Positions 35,101-42,047 of a stretch of 64,000 nt of DNA are shown one piece after another. The notes under the pieces were generated by a model. The model saw only the letters and a list, made by a program, of their open reading frames with translations, was not told the origin of the DNA and made no database searches. This DNA is from J054 sp963850255 (GTDB taxonomy: Bacteria > Pseudomonadota > Gammaproteobacteria > Steroidobacterales > GCA-2729495), in the NCBI GenBank assembly GCA_963850255.1, contig CAWKLL010000024.1:428878-492877 (forward strand), in the 5' to 3' direction. Within the stretch, counting starts at the first letter, position 1. Every line of letters starts with the position of its first letter. The translations under genes and the position numbers were made by a program.

Positions 35101-37571
35101 AGCTGGACTTCGATCCTGAGATCGCCGGCATCTTTGCCGAGGAAGCGGCCGAAATCCTGGAAGCCTGTGATGCCGCGCTGGCACGGCTTTCCGAGGGTGC
35201 CTCACCCGCTGCCATTCTGGAAGAAATGCAACGTTATCTGCATACCCTGAAAGGCGGTGCGCGGATGGCCGGTCTGGGCCAGATGGGCGATCTTAGCCAC
35301 GATCTTGAGGCTTTAATGGTCGGCATCGATAGTGGTCGACTGCAGTTGACCGATGGCAATTCGGCCTTGCTGCAGGCTGCGGTGGACAGCCTGCACAGCA
35401 TGCGCGATCAGGTTGCCGTAGGCACACAGCCGGAGCGTCCACAAGCCTTGCTGGCACGCCTGTCGGCTGCCCTGGCTGGCGAAGCCGTCGACGTGGAAGT
35501 GCCCGCAGAGAGCTCCGCCGCAGAGGCAGCGACGCCAGCTGAAGCGGAGGCCGTTGCCGAGCCGTCCGCGGCAGACGACGAGCAAGTGACGGAGCAGGCA
35601 CCCGAGCAGATTCCTGAACCCGCCGAGAGTATTCCGGCCATGCCACTGCTGGATGAGATCGGCAGGCTGGCGCGCGACCTGGAGGCCCCGGCACGACCGG
35701 AACAGCCGAAGGATCTGGAACAACTGATTGTCCCGCCGAGTCGCGAAGCCGCAGTGGCAGAACGCCGGCAATCCGCCCGCGTCGACCCGGAGATGCTAGA
35801 GCAGCTGCTGAACAATGCTGGCGAGATCAGCATTTTTCATTCGCGCTTGTCGCAGCAAATGAGCCAGATCCAGTTCAACCTGGAAGAACTGGGCCAGACG
35901 GTAGTACGTTTGCGCGATCAGCTGCGCAGTCTTGAGTTGGCCACCGAGGCGCAAATTCTTTATCGCCACCAGGCCGAGTTGGCCGCCAATGAAGAGTTTG
36001 ATCCGCTGGAGCTGGATCGCTATTCGCGTATTCAGCAACTTTCCAGGGCCCTGGCTGAAACGGCCAGTGACGTTAGCAGCCTCAAAGATCTGCTGCAGAA
36101 CCTCACCGGCGATACGGAGGCCTTGCTGATTCAGCAATCGCGCACTGCCGCGGAACTTCAGGACGGGCTGATGCGCACGCGCATGGTGCCTTTCCAGGGT
36201 CATGCAACGCGCCTGGCCCGCCTGGTCCGGCAGACAGCCAGCGAACATGGCAAACAGGCCGAGCTGTCTTTACGTGGCGGCGGTGAACTGGATCGGCAGG
36301 TGCTGGAAAAGATGCTGCCGCCGTTCGAACACATGCTGCGTAACGCCGTGATTCATGGCATTGAGACGCCGGCGCAGCGCGAGGCGGTCGGCAAGCCGGC
36401 AGCCGGCAACGTCGTGATTACGCTGCGCCGGGAAGGCGCAGAGGTGTTGATCGAGGTTGAGGACGATGGCCGCGGCCTGGACGTTGCACTGATTCGTCAG
36501 AAAGCACTGGAGCAGGATCTGCTCGACGCTGAATCCGAGCTGACGGATGAAGAAGTCATGCAGTTAATTCTGCGACCGGGTTTCTCGACGGCTGAACGAC
36601 TGACCCAGTCGGCCGGCCGTGGCATCGGCATGGATGTGGTGGCCAGTGAGATCACCAAGCTCGGCGGAATCCTGCGCATCGACTCCGAAGTCGGCCAGGG
36701 CACGCACTTTACCGTGCGCCTGCCGTTTACCCTGGCGGTTACGCAGGCTTTGATCGTGCGTACCGGCCAGGAGCTTTATGCGCTGCCGCTGCCCACCGTT
36801 GAGGGAATTATTCGCATCAGTCGCGAGGACTACGCCAATTACATGGCCAAGGAAGATCCGGCAGTGGAATATGCGGGTCAGCGTTACACCTTCCGACATC
36901 TTGGACAATACCTGGGCGTGGGCCCGGCAAGGTTGTCCGAAGATGAAGAGCGTATTTCCATCATCCTGGTACGCGCCGGCGAAAACTCTACCGCATTGAT
37001 CACTGATGAAATGCTGGATAGCCGGGAGATCGTGGTAAAGCCCGTCGGCGACCAGCTCTCCAGTATTCGCGGAATTTCCGGCGCCACTATTCTCGGCGAT
37101 GGTCGGGTGGTGGTAATTCTGGATGTCGGTGCGCTGGTACGTTCGACACGTCCGGCCGTCGAACCCGTTGCGGTGCCCGTTGAAGTTGTACCGGATCGCC
37201 CTGTTGCGCTGGTGGTCGACGATTCCATCACTATGCGGCGGGTGACTCAGCGACTTCTCGACCGCAATGATTTTCGCGTGTTGACCGCCAAAGACGGCGT
37301 AGAAGCGGTAGGCGTGCTGCAGGAGCATATCCCCGACATCATTTTGCTGGATGTAGAAATGCCCAGGATGGACGGCTATGAGTTTGCGGCCCATGTGCGC
37401 AATAACCCGGATTCTGAGGCAGTACCGATCATCATGATTACCTCGCGTGTGAGCGACAAGCATCGGGCGCGCGCCATAGAGCTGGGTGTCAATGATTACC
37501 TCGGCAAGCCCTACCAGGAGCAAGAGCTCATGGATGCCGTGAACCACTTGTTGAAGATACCCGCCGAATGA
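32193..37571 (+). CDS. chpA: Hybrid chemotaxis kinase ChpA (PilL)
   Basis: Central CheA-type histidine kinase of the Pil-Chp system, 1792 residues from a GTG start. Potential HPt phosphorylation sites are H51 (LLHTAGGVLRL), H663 (SFHTLKGSGRM), H850 (CHTLHGSVTMAK) and H1017 (YLHTLKGGARM). The kinase core shows the N box near 1380 (MLRNAVIHGIETPAQRE), the G boxes EVEDDGRGLD and AGRGIGMDVV, then a CheW-like domain and a receiver with D1720 (ILLDVEMPRMDGY). It is shorter than Pseudomonas ChpA (about 2,470 residues, with more HPt domains), so phosphate routing is simpler here. Acidic Glu/Ala-rich linkers separate the modules. It overlaps chpC by 4 bases. Confidence 0.95.
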   Translation: MVVLNRVIPESLQIVGDELAITLQDARLALEQFAEGEGGPNILDRCVSLLHTAGGVLRLTETYGASLLAEEMEQTCRHLGRSRGKDGSDEAIDALSRAAVQLPAYVERILNGGRDIPLVLLPLLNDLRAARGKPLLSESTLLLLNVFTPVEDAANELPALQPSGEDLQALAVKLRPRFQLALLGWIKGGDLERNLVTLGEIAGRLEAAASDAEVHRLWWVATAITEALVSGSLETSVSLKRLMGQVDREMKRLISVGEKRYAAQPPRELINNLLYYIARVSDAGPRVTAIREAFQLSELVPGDSQVEAVRESLAAPSAKLMETVAEAIREDLGRVKDVLDIYVRTGMEHAEELLPQVELLKKIGDTLGVLGLGELRETVQQRREELASIAGGESDADESRLVNMAASLLEVESALSEQLFGLIAPDEEDAAAASSSGEDVDYAEVSRAVMRECVVNLARIQDAVSQVLERPGEAGLLDAVPGQLRGITAGLLILSKTEAVDIVDGIGAAISEIVQQGYSPADRQRLDLLADAIVSLDYYLETLEAGRREPVYMLENAQRCLTALRDLTPVAAPMAESEPSESGLAATLTLDEPSATVEALDPRALAMVPGVLTGGEEQADPEIIELFIEEAGEEITSIQTNFPAWRDNPDNDQALSSLRRSFHTLKGSGRMVGAMLIGEFSWKLENLLNRVINKTQEATGELVSLTAEAVDALPELLEQLEIGTPPVTNIAEIMERVSALIEGRAPNLSVAAQPAAPEVEGSGTVQLEAVDFDVGGVDLPMPEEAAAEQPLAAEAELAESSDEAVIDPVLLEILSKEVGGHLDTIEEFLAETEEGTPPFAVPETLYRACHTLHGSVTMAKAELAAELTEPLNTLIRHAYDHDVAVDLPVVDAVRDSVLALRDIVASYADNETGSPLAAELADRLRALDERVEAQAAARAEQPDEEESAAGVELGDMASSAIVEDVATSVQLDFDPEIAGIFAEEAAEILEACDAALARLSEGASPAAILEEMQRYLHTLKGGARMAGLGQMGDLSHDLEALMVGIDSGRLQLTDGNSALLQAAVDSLHSMRDQVAVGTQPERPQALLARLSAALAGEAVDVEVPAESSAAEAATPAEAEAVAEPSAADDEQVTEQAPEQIPEPAESIPAMPLLDEIGRLARDLEAPARPEQPKDLEQLIVPPSREAAVAERRQSARVDPEMLEQLLNNAGEISIFHSRLSQQMSQIQFNLEELGQTVVRLRDQLRSLELATEAQILYRHQAELAANEEFDPLELDRYSRIQQLSRALAETASDVSSLKDLLQNLTGDTEALLIQQSRTAAELQDGLMRTRMVPFQGHATRLARLVRQTASEHGKQAELSLRGGGELDRQVLEKMLPPFEHMLRNAVIHGIETPAQREAVGKPAAGNVVITLRREGAEVLIEVEDDGRGLDVALIRQKALEQDLLDAESELTDEEVMQLILRPGFSTAERLTQSAGRGIGMDVVASEITKLGGILRIDSEVGQGTHFTVRLPFTLAVTQALIVRTGQELYALPLPTVEGIIRISREDYANYMAKEDPAVEYAGQRYTFRHLGQYLGVGPARLSEDEERISIILVRAGENSTALITDEMLDSREIVVKPVGDQLSSIRGISGATILGDGRVVVILDVGALVRSTRPAVEPVAVPVEVVPDRPVALVVDDSITMRRVTQRLLDRNDFRVLTAKDGVEAVGVLQEHIPDIILLDVEMPRMDGYEFAAHVRNNPDSEAVPIIMITSRVSDKHRARAIELGVNDYLGKPYQEQELMDAVNHLLKIPAE

Positions 37572-38062
37572 ACAGACAGGCAGGCAGCCAGGCCGAGGAA
37601 CTGTATAGCTTGCTGGTGCCGTTGCATCAGCATCGCCTGATTGTGCCGCGAGTTTGCGTTGCCGAAGTCGTTCGGTATGCGCTGTGCACGCAGACTGACC
37701 GCGGCCCAAGCTGGCTGCGCGGCAGCCTGATGTGGAATGACGTCGAAATCCCGGTGATCAGTTTTGAAGACCTGGCGGGTTTGCCGTTTACGGAAACAGG
37801 CGGGCGTACGCGACTGGCGGTGTTCAACGCGCTGACCGATCAGTTGAGCGAACAGGCCTTTGCTGTGCTGACGGAGGGTTTCCCGCAACTGGTCAAGGTT
37901 AATCGCGACGTCATGGAGCCGGACACCCGTCATGCCTGGCCTGAGAACGGCCCGGTTATCTGTCAGATTCGCATGATCAATGAGTATCCGTTGATTCCTG
38001 ACCTGGAACGTATGGAAGCATTGATTAGCGAGGCTATGGTTGCGGGCGATTTACCCGCCTGA
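37568..38062 (+). CDS. chpC: CheW-like adaptor ChpC
   Basis: Second CheW-domain protein of the cluster, 164 residues. The domain is recognisable from ELYSLLVPLHQHRLIVPRVC, PSWLRGSLMWNDVEIPVISFE and the terminal YPLIPDLERMEALI. It starts within the chpA stop (ATGA overlap), so it is coupled to the kinase and takes the position where Pseudomonas has chpB then chpC; chpB (methylesterase) is missing. It probably links additional receptors to ChpA. It converges with rsmE, only 4 bp between stops. Confidence 0.88.
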   Translation: MNRQAGSQAEELYSLLVPLHQHRLIVPRVCVAEVVRYALCTQTDRGPSWLRGSLMWNDVEIPVISFEDLAGLPFTETGGRTRLAVFNALTDQLSEQAFAVLTEGFPQLVKVNRDVMEPDTRHAWPENGPVICQIRMINEYPLIPDLERMEALISEAMVAGDLPA

Positions 38063-38066
38063 CGCG

Positions 38067-38804
38067 TCAGGTGCTGGCCAGATCGCCATGCAGGAATTGC
38101 ACGATCGCGAGTGCCGTCAAGGCAGCGGTCTCCGTGCGTAGTACGCGCGGACCCATGGCAAAGCTGGCAAATCCAGCGCCGAGTGCCTCGGCCTGTTCAG
38201 CCGGCGTCAGTCCGCCTTCCGGCCCGACCAGCAACGCTACTGCATCGCCTGGCGGCAGTTTTCCCAGCCCCTTGTCGGCCTCCGGTGACAGCAGGATTCG
38301 CAGGCCGGCGCCGGGCAGTTGCGCCAGCGCCTGGGTCAGCGAACAAGGCGCCTCGATACGCGGTAGTTGTGCGCGTCCGCACTGTTCCGCTGCGGCTACG
38401 GCTATTGCCTGCCAGTGTTGCCGACGACGTTCGCCGCGTTCGTCGCTTAAACGCACAACGCTGCGCTCGCAGCGCACTGGCAGAATGCGATGCACGCCAA
38501 GTTCGGTGGCTTTCTGTATCACCAGGTCCATACGCTGGCCGCGGCAAATGCCTTGCAGCAGCAGGGTCTTGAGCTGCGACTCTGCAACGGCAGGCACCGG
38601 CTCGGCGACCACGACCTGGCAGCGACCCCGCGTGAGTGACGCGATGTTTGCGGCGAACTCATTGCCGACGCCGTCGAACAGCTGCAGGCTGTCGCCCGGA
38701 CCGAGACGCAGGACGCGCTGCACATGCGCTGCCGCTTCGCTGCCGAGTTCCAGTTGCTCGCCAGTGCGGATCGGTGGCGGATGATAAATGCGTGACACTC
38801 TCAT
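38067..38804 (-). CDS. rsmE: 16S rRNA (uracil(1498)-N(3))-methyltransferase RsmE
   Basis: SPOUT-class methyltransferase modifying U1498 of 16S rRNA. The N-terminal PUA-like part starts MRVSRIYHPPPI; the knot domain shows MDLVIQKATELGVHRILPV, AVAAAEQCGRAQLPRI, the SAM-binding LLVGPEGGLTPAEQ and MGPRVLRTETAALTAL. The start at 38804 gives 245 residues (E. coli 243); an upstream in-frame start at 38852 only adds unconserved residues. In Pseudomonas rsmE also lies near the end of the Pil-Chp region. Confidence 0.94.
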   Translation of the reverse strand: MRVSRIYHPPPIRTGEQLELGSEAAAHVQRVLRLGPGDSLQLFDGVGNEFAANIASLTRGRCQVVVAEPVPAVAESQLKTLLLQGICRGQRMDLVIQKATELGVHRILPVRCERSVVRLSDERGERRRQHWQAIAVAAAEQCGRAQLPRIEAPCSLTQALAQLPGAGLRILLSPEADKGLGKLPPGDAVALLVGPEGGLTPAEQAEALGAGFASFAMGPRVLRTETAALTALAIVQFLHGDLAST

Positions 38805-38914
38805 GCGGGTAATTATCACCCAGGTCTGTGTTGCGGCGCGGCTGACAGGCAATTTTTGCTGGTTTGCCTGGTGATGCTAGTCTGCCGGGCAAACCCGCCG
38901 TGCGTAAATCAGCA

Positions 38915-39481
38915 ATGCTAGCCGTAGACCTGTCCTCTGGACTGCTGGAAGGCGCCCGCCTGGTGCCGTCGCCCAACTGCGACGCGCGTCCCGTCGGCTG
39001 CCAGCCTGAACTCATCGTGATTCACGGTATTTCCCTGCCGCCAGGCGATTTCGGTGGTCCGTGGATTGATCGCCTGTTTACCAATTGCCTTGATCCTGAT
39101 GAGCATCCTTACTTTCAGGCGATTTGCGGCCTCGAAGTGTCCAGTCATCTGTTGATCCGACGCGACGCTGAACTGGTCCAATATGTGCCATTGAATCTGC
39201 GCGCGTGGCATGCGGGCCCATCTGTGTTTGCAGGCCGCGAATGCTGTAATGATTTTTCCATCGGTATTGAACTCGAAGGCCTTGACGACCAGCCCTATGA
39301 GCGCGCCCAATATCGGCAGCTCGCGCAAGTTATCCATGCCCTCAGGCAGGGCCTGAGTTCTTTGCGTCAGGCGCCTGTTGTTGCGCATAGTGACATCGCC
39401 CCTGGCCGCAAGACTGATCCCGGGCCGGCTTTTGACTGGACAGAACTGGCGCAACGCTTGAAACAACTGGAGCCTGGATGA
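38915..39481 (+). CDS. ampD: 1,6-anhydro-N-acetylmuramyl-L-alanine amidase AmpD
   Basis: Cytosolic zinc amidase that removes peptides from anhydromuropeptides during cell-wall recycling and so keeps AmpR-type beta-lactamase induction low. The zinc ligands appear in LIVIHGISLPP (about H36) and VVAHSDIAPGRKTDPG (H158, D168), with WHAGPS in between. The ATG at 38915 gives 188 residues (E. coli 183). The longer frame from 38864 overlaps the divergent rsmE promoter region and lacks conservation. The stop overlaps ampE (ATGA). AnmK, encoded further on, acts on the same recycled anhydro sugars. Confidence 0.93.
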   Translation: MLAVDLSSGLLEGARLVPSPNCDARPVGCQPELIVIHGISLPPGDFGGPWIDRLFTNCLDPDEHPYFQAICGLEVSSHLLIRRDAELVQYVPLNLRAWHAGPSVFAGRECCNDFSIGIELEGLDDQPYERAQYRQLAQVIHALRQGLSSLRQAPVVAHSDIAPGRKTDPGPAFDWTELAQRLKQLEPG

Positions 39482-40374
39482 ACCTGTTTGCCTTATTGCT
39501 GGGACTGGCTATAGAGCGCCTGTTGACGCACCAGTTTCACTTGCGTGAATTTCGCTGGCTGGATCCTTTGTTCGATAGCGCATTCGCGCCATTGTCGAAA
39601 ATTCCGGTCAGATTGACCTTGGTCGGTGTCGTGCTGTTCGCTGTTGTCCTGACCCTGCCCGTCGCTGCCGTAGCCTGGTTGCTGGAAGACGCCTTACTGC
39701 AAATTCCTTATTTTGCTTTCGCTGTGCTGGTTCTACTATTTTCTCTGGGTCCGCGAGACCTCAAGGAAGAGGCAGACGAATATGCGGCTGCGGTGGAGGC
39801 CGGCGAGCGCGAGCAAATGCAACGACTCGCCAAGGAGCTCATTGAAACCGATGCGTCCGAAGATCTCGCAGAGCAGTTGCGACAGGTAGAGCGGGCTATC
39901 TACGTTCAGGCTAACAACCGGGTATTTGGCGTGGTTTTCTGGTTCATCCTGCTGGGCCCCGCCGGCGCCTGGCTGTTCCGGGTCTCGGATCTGATGCGCC
40001 GGCGCGTGGCTTTTCGTTATTCTGACGATGACGTCCTCTGGGGAGCTATTGCCGCTGCTGTGCGCAGCTTGCACGGCCTGCTGGCCTGGATTCCCGCGCG
40101 CTTGCTGGCTATTGGGTATGCACTGGCGGGTAGTTTCGAAGAGGCCATCGCCGATTGGCGTGGTTACTACGTGAACTGCGCGCCGCGCTTTTTCGATATC
40201 AACAATGATGTTGTGGGCTGCGCCGGCGCCGGCGCGACGGGACGCGCGACAGAAAGTTGCGAAGTAAAGCCCGCTGCCCGCATCCGGGCGGCTCTGGACC
40301 TGGTTGTGCGAACCTTGTGGCTCATCTGGTGCCCGGTGATCGCCGTTTTGACGCTCTATGACCTGGTGATGTGA
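39478..40374 (+). CDS. ampE: Regulatory signalling membrane protein AmpE
   Basis: Integral membrane protein encoded behind ampD in gammaproteobacteria, thought to act as an accessory to muropeptide sensing; the mechanism is unknown. N-terminal FALLLGLAIERLL and FRWLDPLF, then LFSLGPRDLKEEADEYAAAV and VERAIYVQANNRVFGVVFWF are family hallmarks. Predicted membrane segments lie at about 45-66, 70-90, 150-170 and 275-295. At 298 residues it has normal length. It is coupled to ampD by a 4-base overlap; btuF follows 10 bp later but belongs to another pathway. Confidence 0.9.
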   Translation: MNLFALLLGLAIERLLTHQFHLREFRWLDPLFDSAFAPLSKIPVRLTLVGVVLFAVVLTLPVAAVAWLLEDALLQIPYFAFAVLVLLFSLGPRDLKEEADEYAAAVEAGEREQMQRLAKELIETDASEDLAEQLRQVERAIYVQANNRVFGVVFWFILLGPAGAWLFRVSDLMRRRVAFRYSDDDVLWGAIAAAVRSLHGLLAWIPARLLAIGYALAGSFEEAIADWRGYYVNCAPRFFDINNDVVGCAGAGATGRATESCEVKPAARIRAALDLVVRTLWLIWCPVIAVLTLYDLVM

Positions 40375-40384
40375 GTTGGTCGGC

Positions 40385-41236
40385 ATGAGGCTGGCCATAG
40401 CCTGGCTTGCCGGCGCGCTATTGTTGGTAGCTTGCGAGACGCCCCCGCCAAGCAAGACGACGGCTGCTCCGGCCGAACGCATTATTACCCTGGCCCCGCA
40501 CCTCGCCGAGCTGGTGTTTGCAGCCGGTGCAGGTGAACGGCTGGTCGGCGTGTCGGCCTTCACAGATTACCCGCCTGCGGTTCGCAGTCTGCCGATAGTC
40601 GGCGATGCTTTTCGGGTTGACTATGAAGCAGTAGCAGCCCTGGCGCCTGACCTGATACTGAGCTGGGGCTCCGGCAACCCCGCGGCCATGGTGGAACGTC
40701 TACGCAAGCTGGGTTATCGGGTTGTATCGCTGGAGCCTCGCAACCTGGACGGCATCGCCCGGCAACTGGAAACCATTGGCGAGTTGGCAGGCAGTAGTCG
40801 GATTGCTGCGCGCGCAGCTGCCGATTATCGACAAGGCCTTGAGGAATTACGGCAGCGTCATGCCGGTTCCGCGCCGCTACCGGTCTTCTACCAGGTCTCT
40901 GCGCAGCCCTTGCTCACCGTTAGTCGTTTGCATGTTATTGGCCAGGTGCTGGAGCTTTGCGGCGGCCGCAATCTGTTTGCCGATTTGCCCGACGCCGTGC
41001 CGGCCGTGGCGCTCGAGGCCGTGATTGAGTCGGCGCCAGCGGTAATCTTTGCCAGTGCGCCGCTGGCCGGAAGTCAGCCGGAACTGGATTTCTGGCGCAA
41101 ATGGACAGTGGTGCCGGCCGTGCGTGACGGCCGTATCTACATCGTTGATGCGGACCTGCTAAGCCGTCCCGGCCTGAGGTTGCTGGATGGCGCCAGGCAG
41201 CTATGTGGCTTTATGGCGCAGGCGCGGTCTGATTAG
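40385..41236 (+). CDS. btuF: Cobalamin-binding periplasmic (lipo)protein, BtuF-like
   Basis: Substrate-binding protein that hands vitamin B12 to the BtuCD transporter. The start at 40385 opens with a lipoprotein signal (LAGALLLVAC), so it is probably membrane-tethered, unlike E. coli BtuF. The fold shows ERIITLAPHLAELVFAAGAG, GVSAFTDYPPAV, APDLILSWGSGN and QVLELCGGRNLFADLP, the usual BtuF/FhuD-type pattern. Cobalamin rather than siderophore is inferred from neighbours: an adenosyltransferase, btuB with its riboswitch and a BtuD-like ATPase. It converges on the adenosyltransferase with a 4-base overlap. Confidence 0.85.
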   Translation: MRLAIAWLAGALLLVACETPPPSKTTAAPAERIITLAPHLAELVFAAGAGERLVGVSAFTDYPPAVRSLPIVGDAFRVDYEAVAALAPDLILSWGSGNPAAMVERLRKLGYRVVSLEPRNLDGIARQLETIGELAGSSRIAARAAADYRQGLEELRQRHAGSAPLPVFYQVSAQPLLTVSRLHVIGQVLELCGGRNLFADLPDAVPAVALEAVIESAPAVIFASAPLAGSQPELDFWRKWTVVPAVRDGRIYIVDADLLSRPGLRLLDGARQLCGFMAQARSD

Positions 41237-41790
41237 TCGGCGCGCTCGGATTTTTGCCAGAGCGTTTCCGGGTGACCCGCATCGCGATTAACCGCGCGTG
41301 CGACGACGAACAAAAGATCTGACAGGCGATTCAGATACTTGAGCGCATGTTCATTGACTTCCTCGCTAGCAGACAGTGTCCAGCTGCGCCGCTCAGCGCG
41401 GCGACAAATGGCGCGGGCCATGTGGCAGGCTGCTGCGGCCGGGTTGCCACCTGGTAGCACAAAGTCTTTCAGCGCCGGCAGGTCCGCATTAACCTGGTCC
41501 AGTAAAACTTCCAGATCGGTTACGGCCTGAGCGTCAATAAATTGATGGCCGGGCATACTCAATTCGCCACCGAGGTCGAACAGGCGATGCTGAATGATGG
41601 TGAATTGCGCTGAGCGCTGATCGCCAAGGCCACCGGTGGCAATCAGCACGCCAATGGCTGAATTAAGCTCATCTACGCTGCCATAGGCTTCAACCCGTGC
41701 CGCGTCCTTGCGCACCCTTTGCCCGTCGCCAAGCCCGGTGCTGCCCTGGTCACCGGTACGCGTATAAATTTTGGTGAGTCGATTACCCAT
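41233..41790 (-). CDS. Cob(I)yrinic acid a,c-diamide/cobalamin adenosyltransferase, PduO type
   Basis: Transfers the adenosyl group of ATP to Co(I) of corrinoids to make adenosylcobalamin. The ATP-binding N-terminus is IYTRTGDQGSTGLGDGQRV, followed by VEAYGSVDELNSAIG, and the corrinoid region shows FVLPGGNPAAAACHMARAIC and YLNRLSDLLFVVARAVN. The 185-residue size is standard. Lying at the end of the riboswitch-controlled btuB transcript (with a small ORF between), it would convert imported B12 to coenzyme form. It could be called cobO-like by function, but the fold is PduO, not CobA. Confidence 0.93.
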   Translation of the reverse strand: MGNRLTKIYTRTGDQGSTGLGDGQRVRKDAARVEAYGSVDELNSAIGVLIATGGLGDQRSAQFTIIQHRLFDLGGELSMPGHQFIDAQAVTDLEVLLDQVNADLPALKDFVLPGGNPAAAACHMARAICRRAERRSWTLSASEEVNEHALKYLNRLSDLLFVVARAVNRDAGHPETLWQKSERAD

Positions 41791-41802
41791 GGATAGTCCT
41801 GT

Positions 41803-42036
41803 CTAGATCGGGTCCGGGCCCGAATTGCTCAGCTGCAGCTGAGCTCTGTGTGCATTAACTTCGAAGTTTCGGGCCGCATAGATTCCCAGCTTGGGTAAGC
41901 CCGCTTCAGGATGCAGTATGAAGAATACTGCTGGCGGACGAGAGACGCCAAGAAATCGCAGGTCTTGCCGGCGGCCAGTCATCAGCAAGCGGGCGAAAAA
42001 CCGCCCGGCCAGCAGGCTGAGTCTCACTTCGAGCAA
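41803..42036 (-). CDS. Possible small protein between btuB and the adenosyltransferase gene
   Basis: Unrecognised 77-residue frame filling the gap between two co-oriented cobalamin genes (11 bp after btuB, 12 bp before the next start). It begins with a TTG that has GGAG 5 nt upstream. The sequence is basic at the N-terminus (LLAGRFFARLLMTGRRQ), then AVFFILHPEAGLPKLGI; no clear membrane segment or motif. The spacing on both sides and the ribosome binding site favour a real gene; the rare start codon and lack of a known family speak against. Confidence 0.4.
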   Translation of the reverse strand: MLEVRLSLLAGRFFARLLMTGRRQDLRFLGVSRPPAVFFILHPEAGLPKLGIYAARNFEVNAHRAQLQLSNSGPDPI

Positions 42037-42047
42037 CCTGGCTCCGT

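Noticed and set aside
36564..37709. 381-residue antisense frame opposite the kinase part of chpA
   Set aside because: No recognisable motif, His/Gly-rich composition of a shadow frame, and the sense strand is an unmistakable CheA core.
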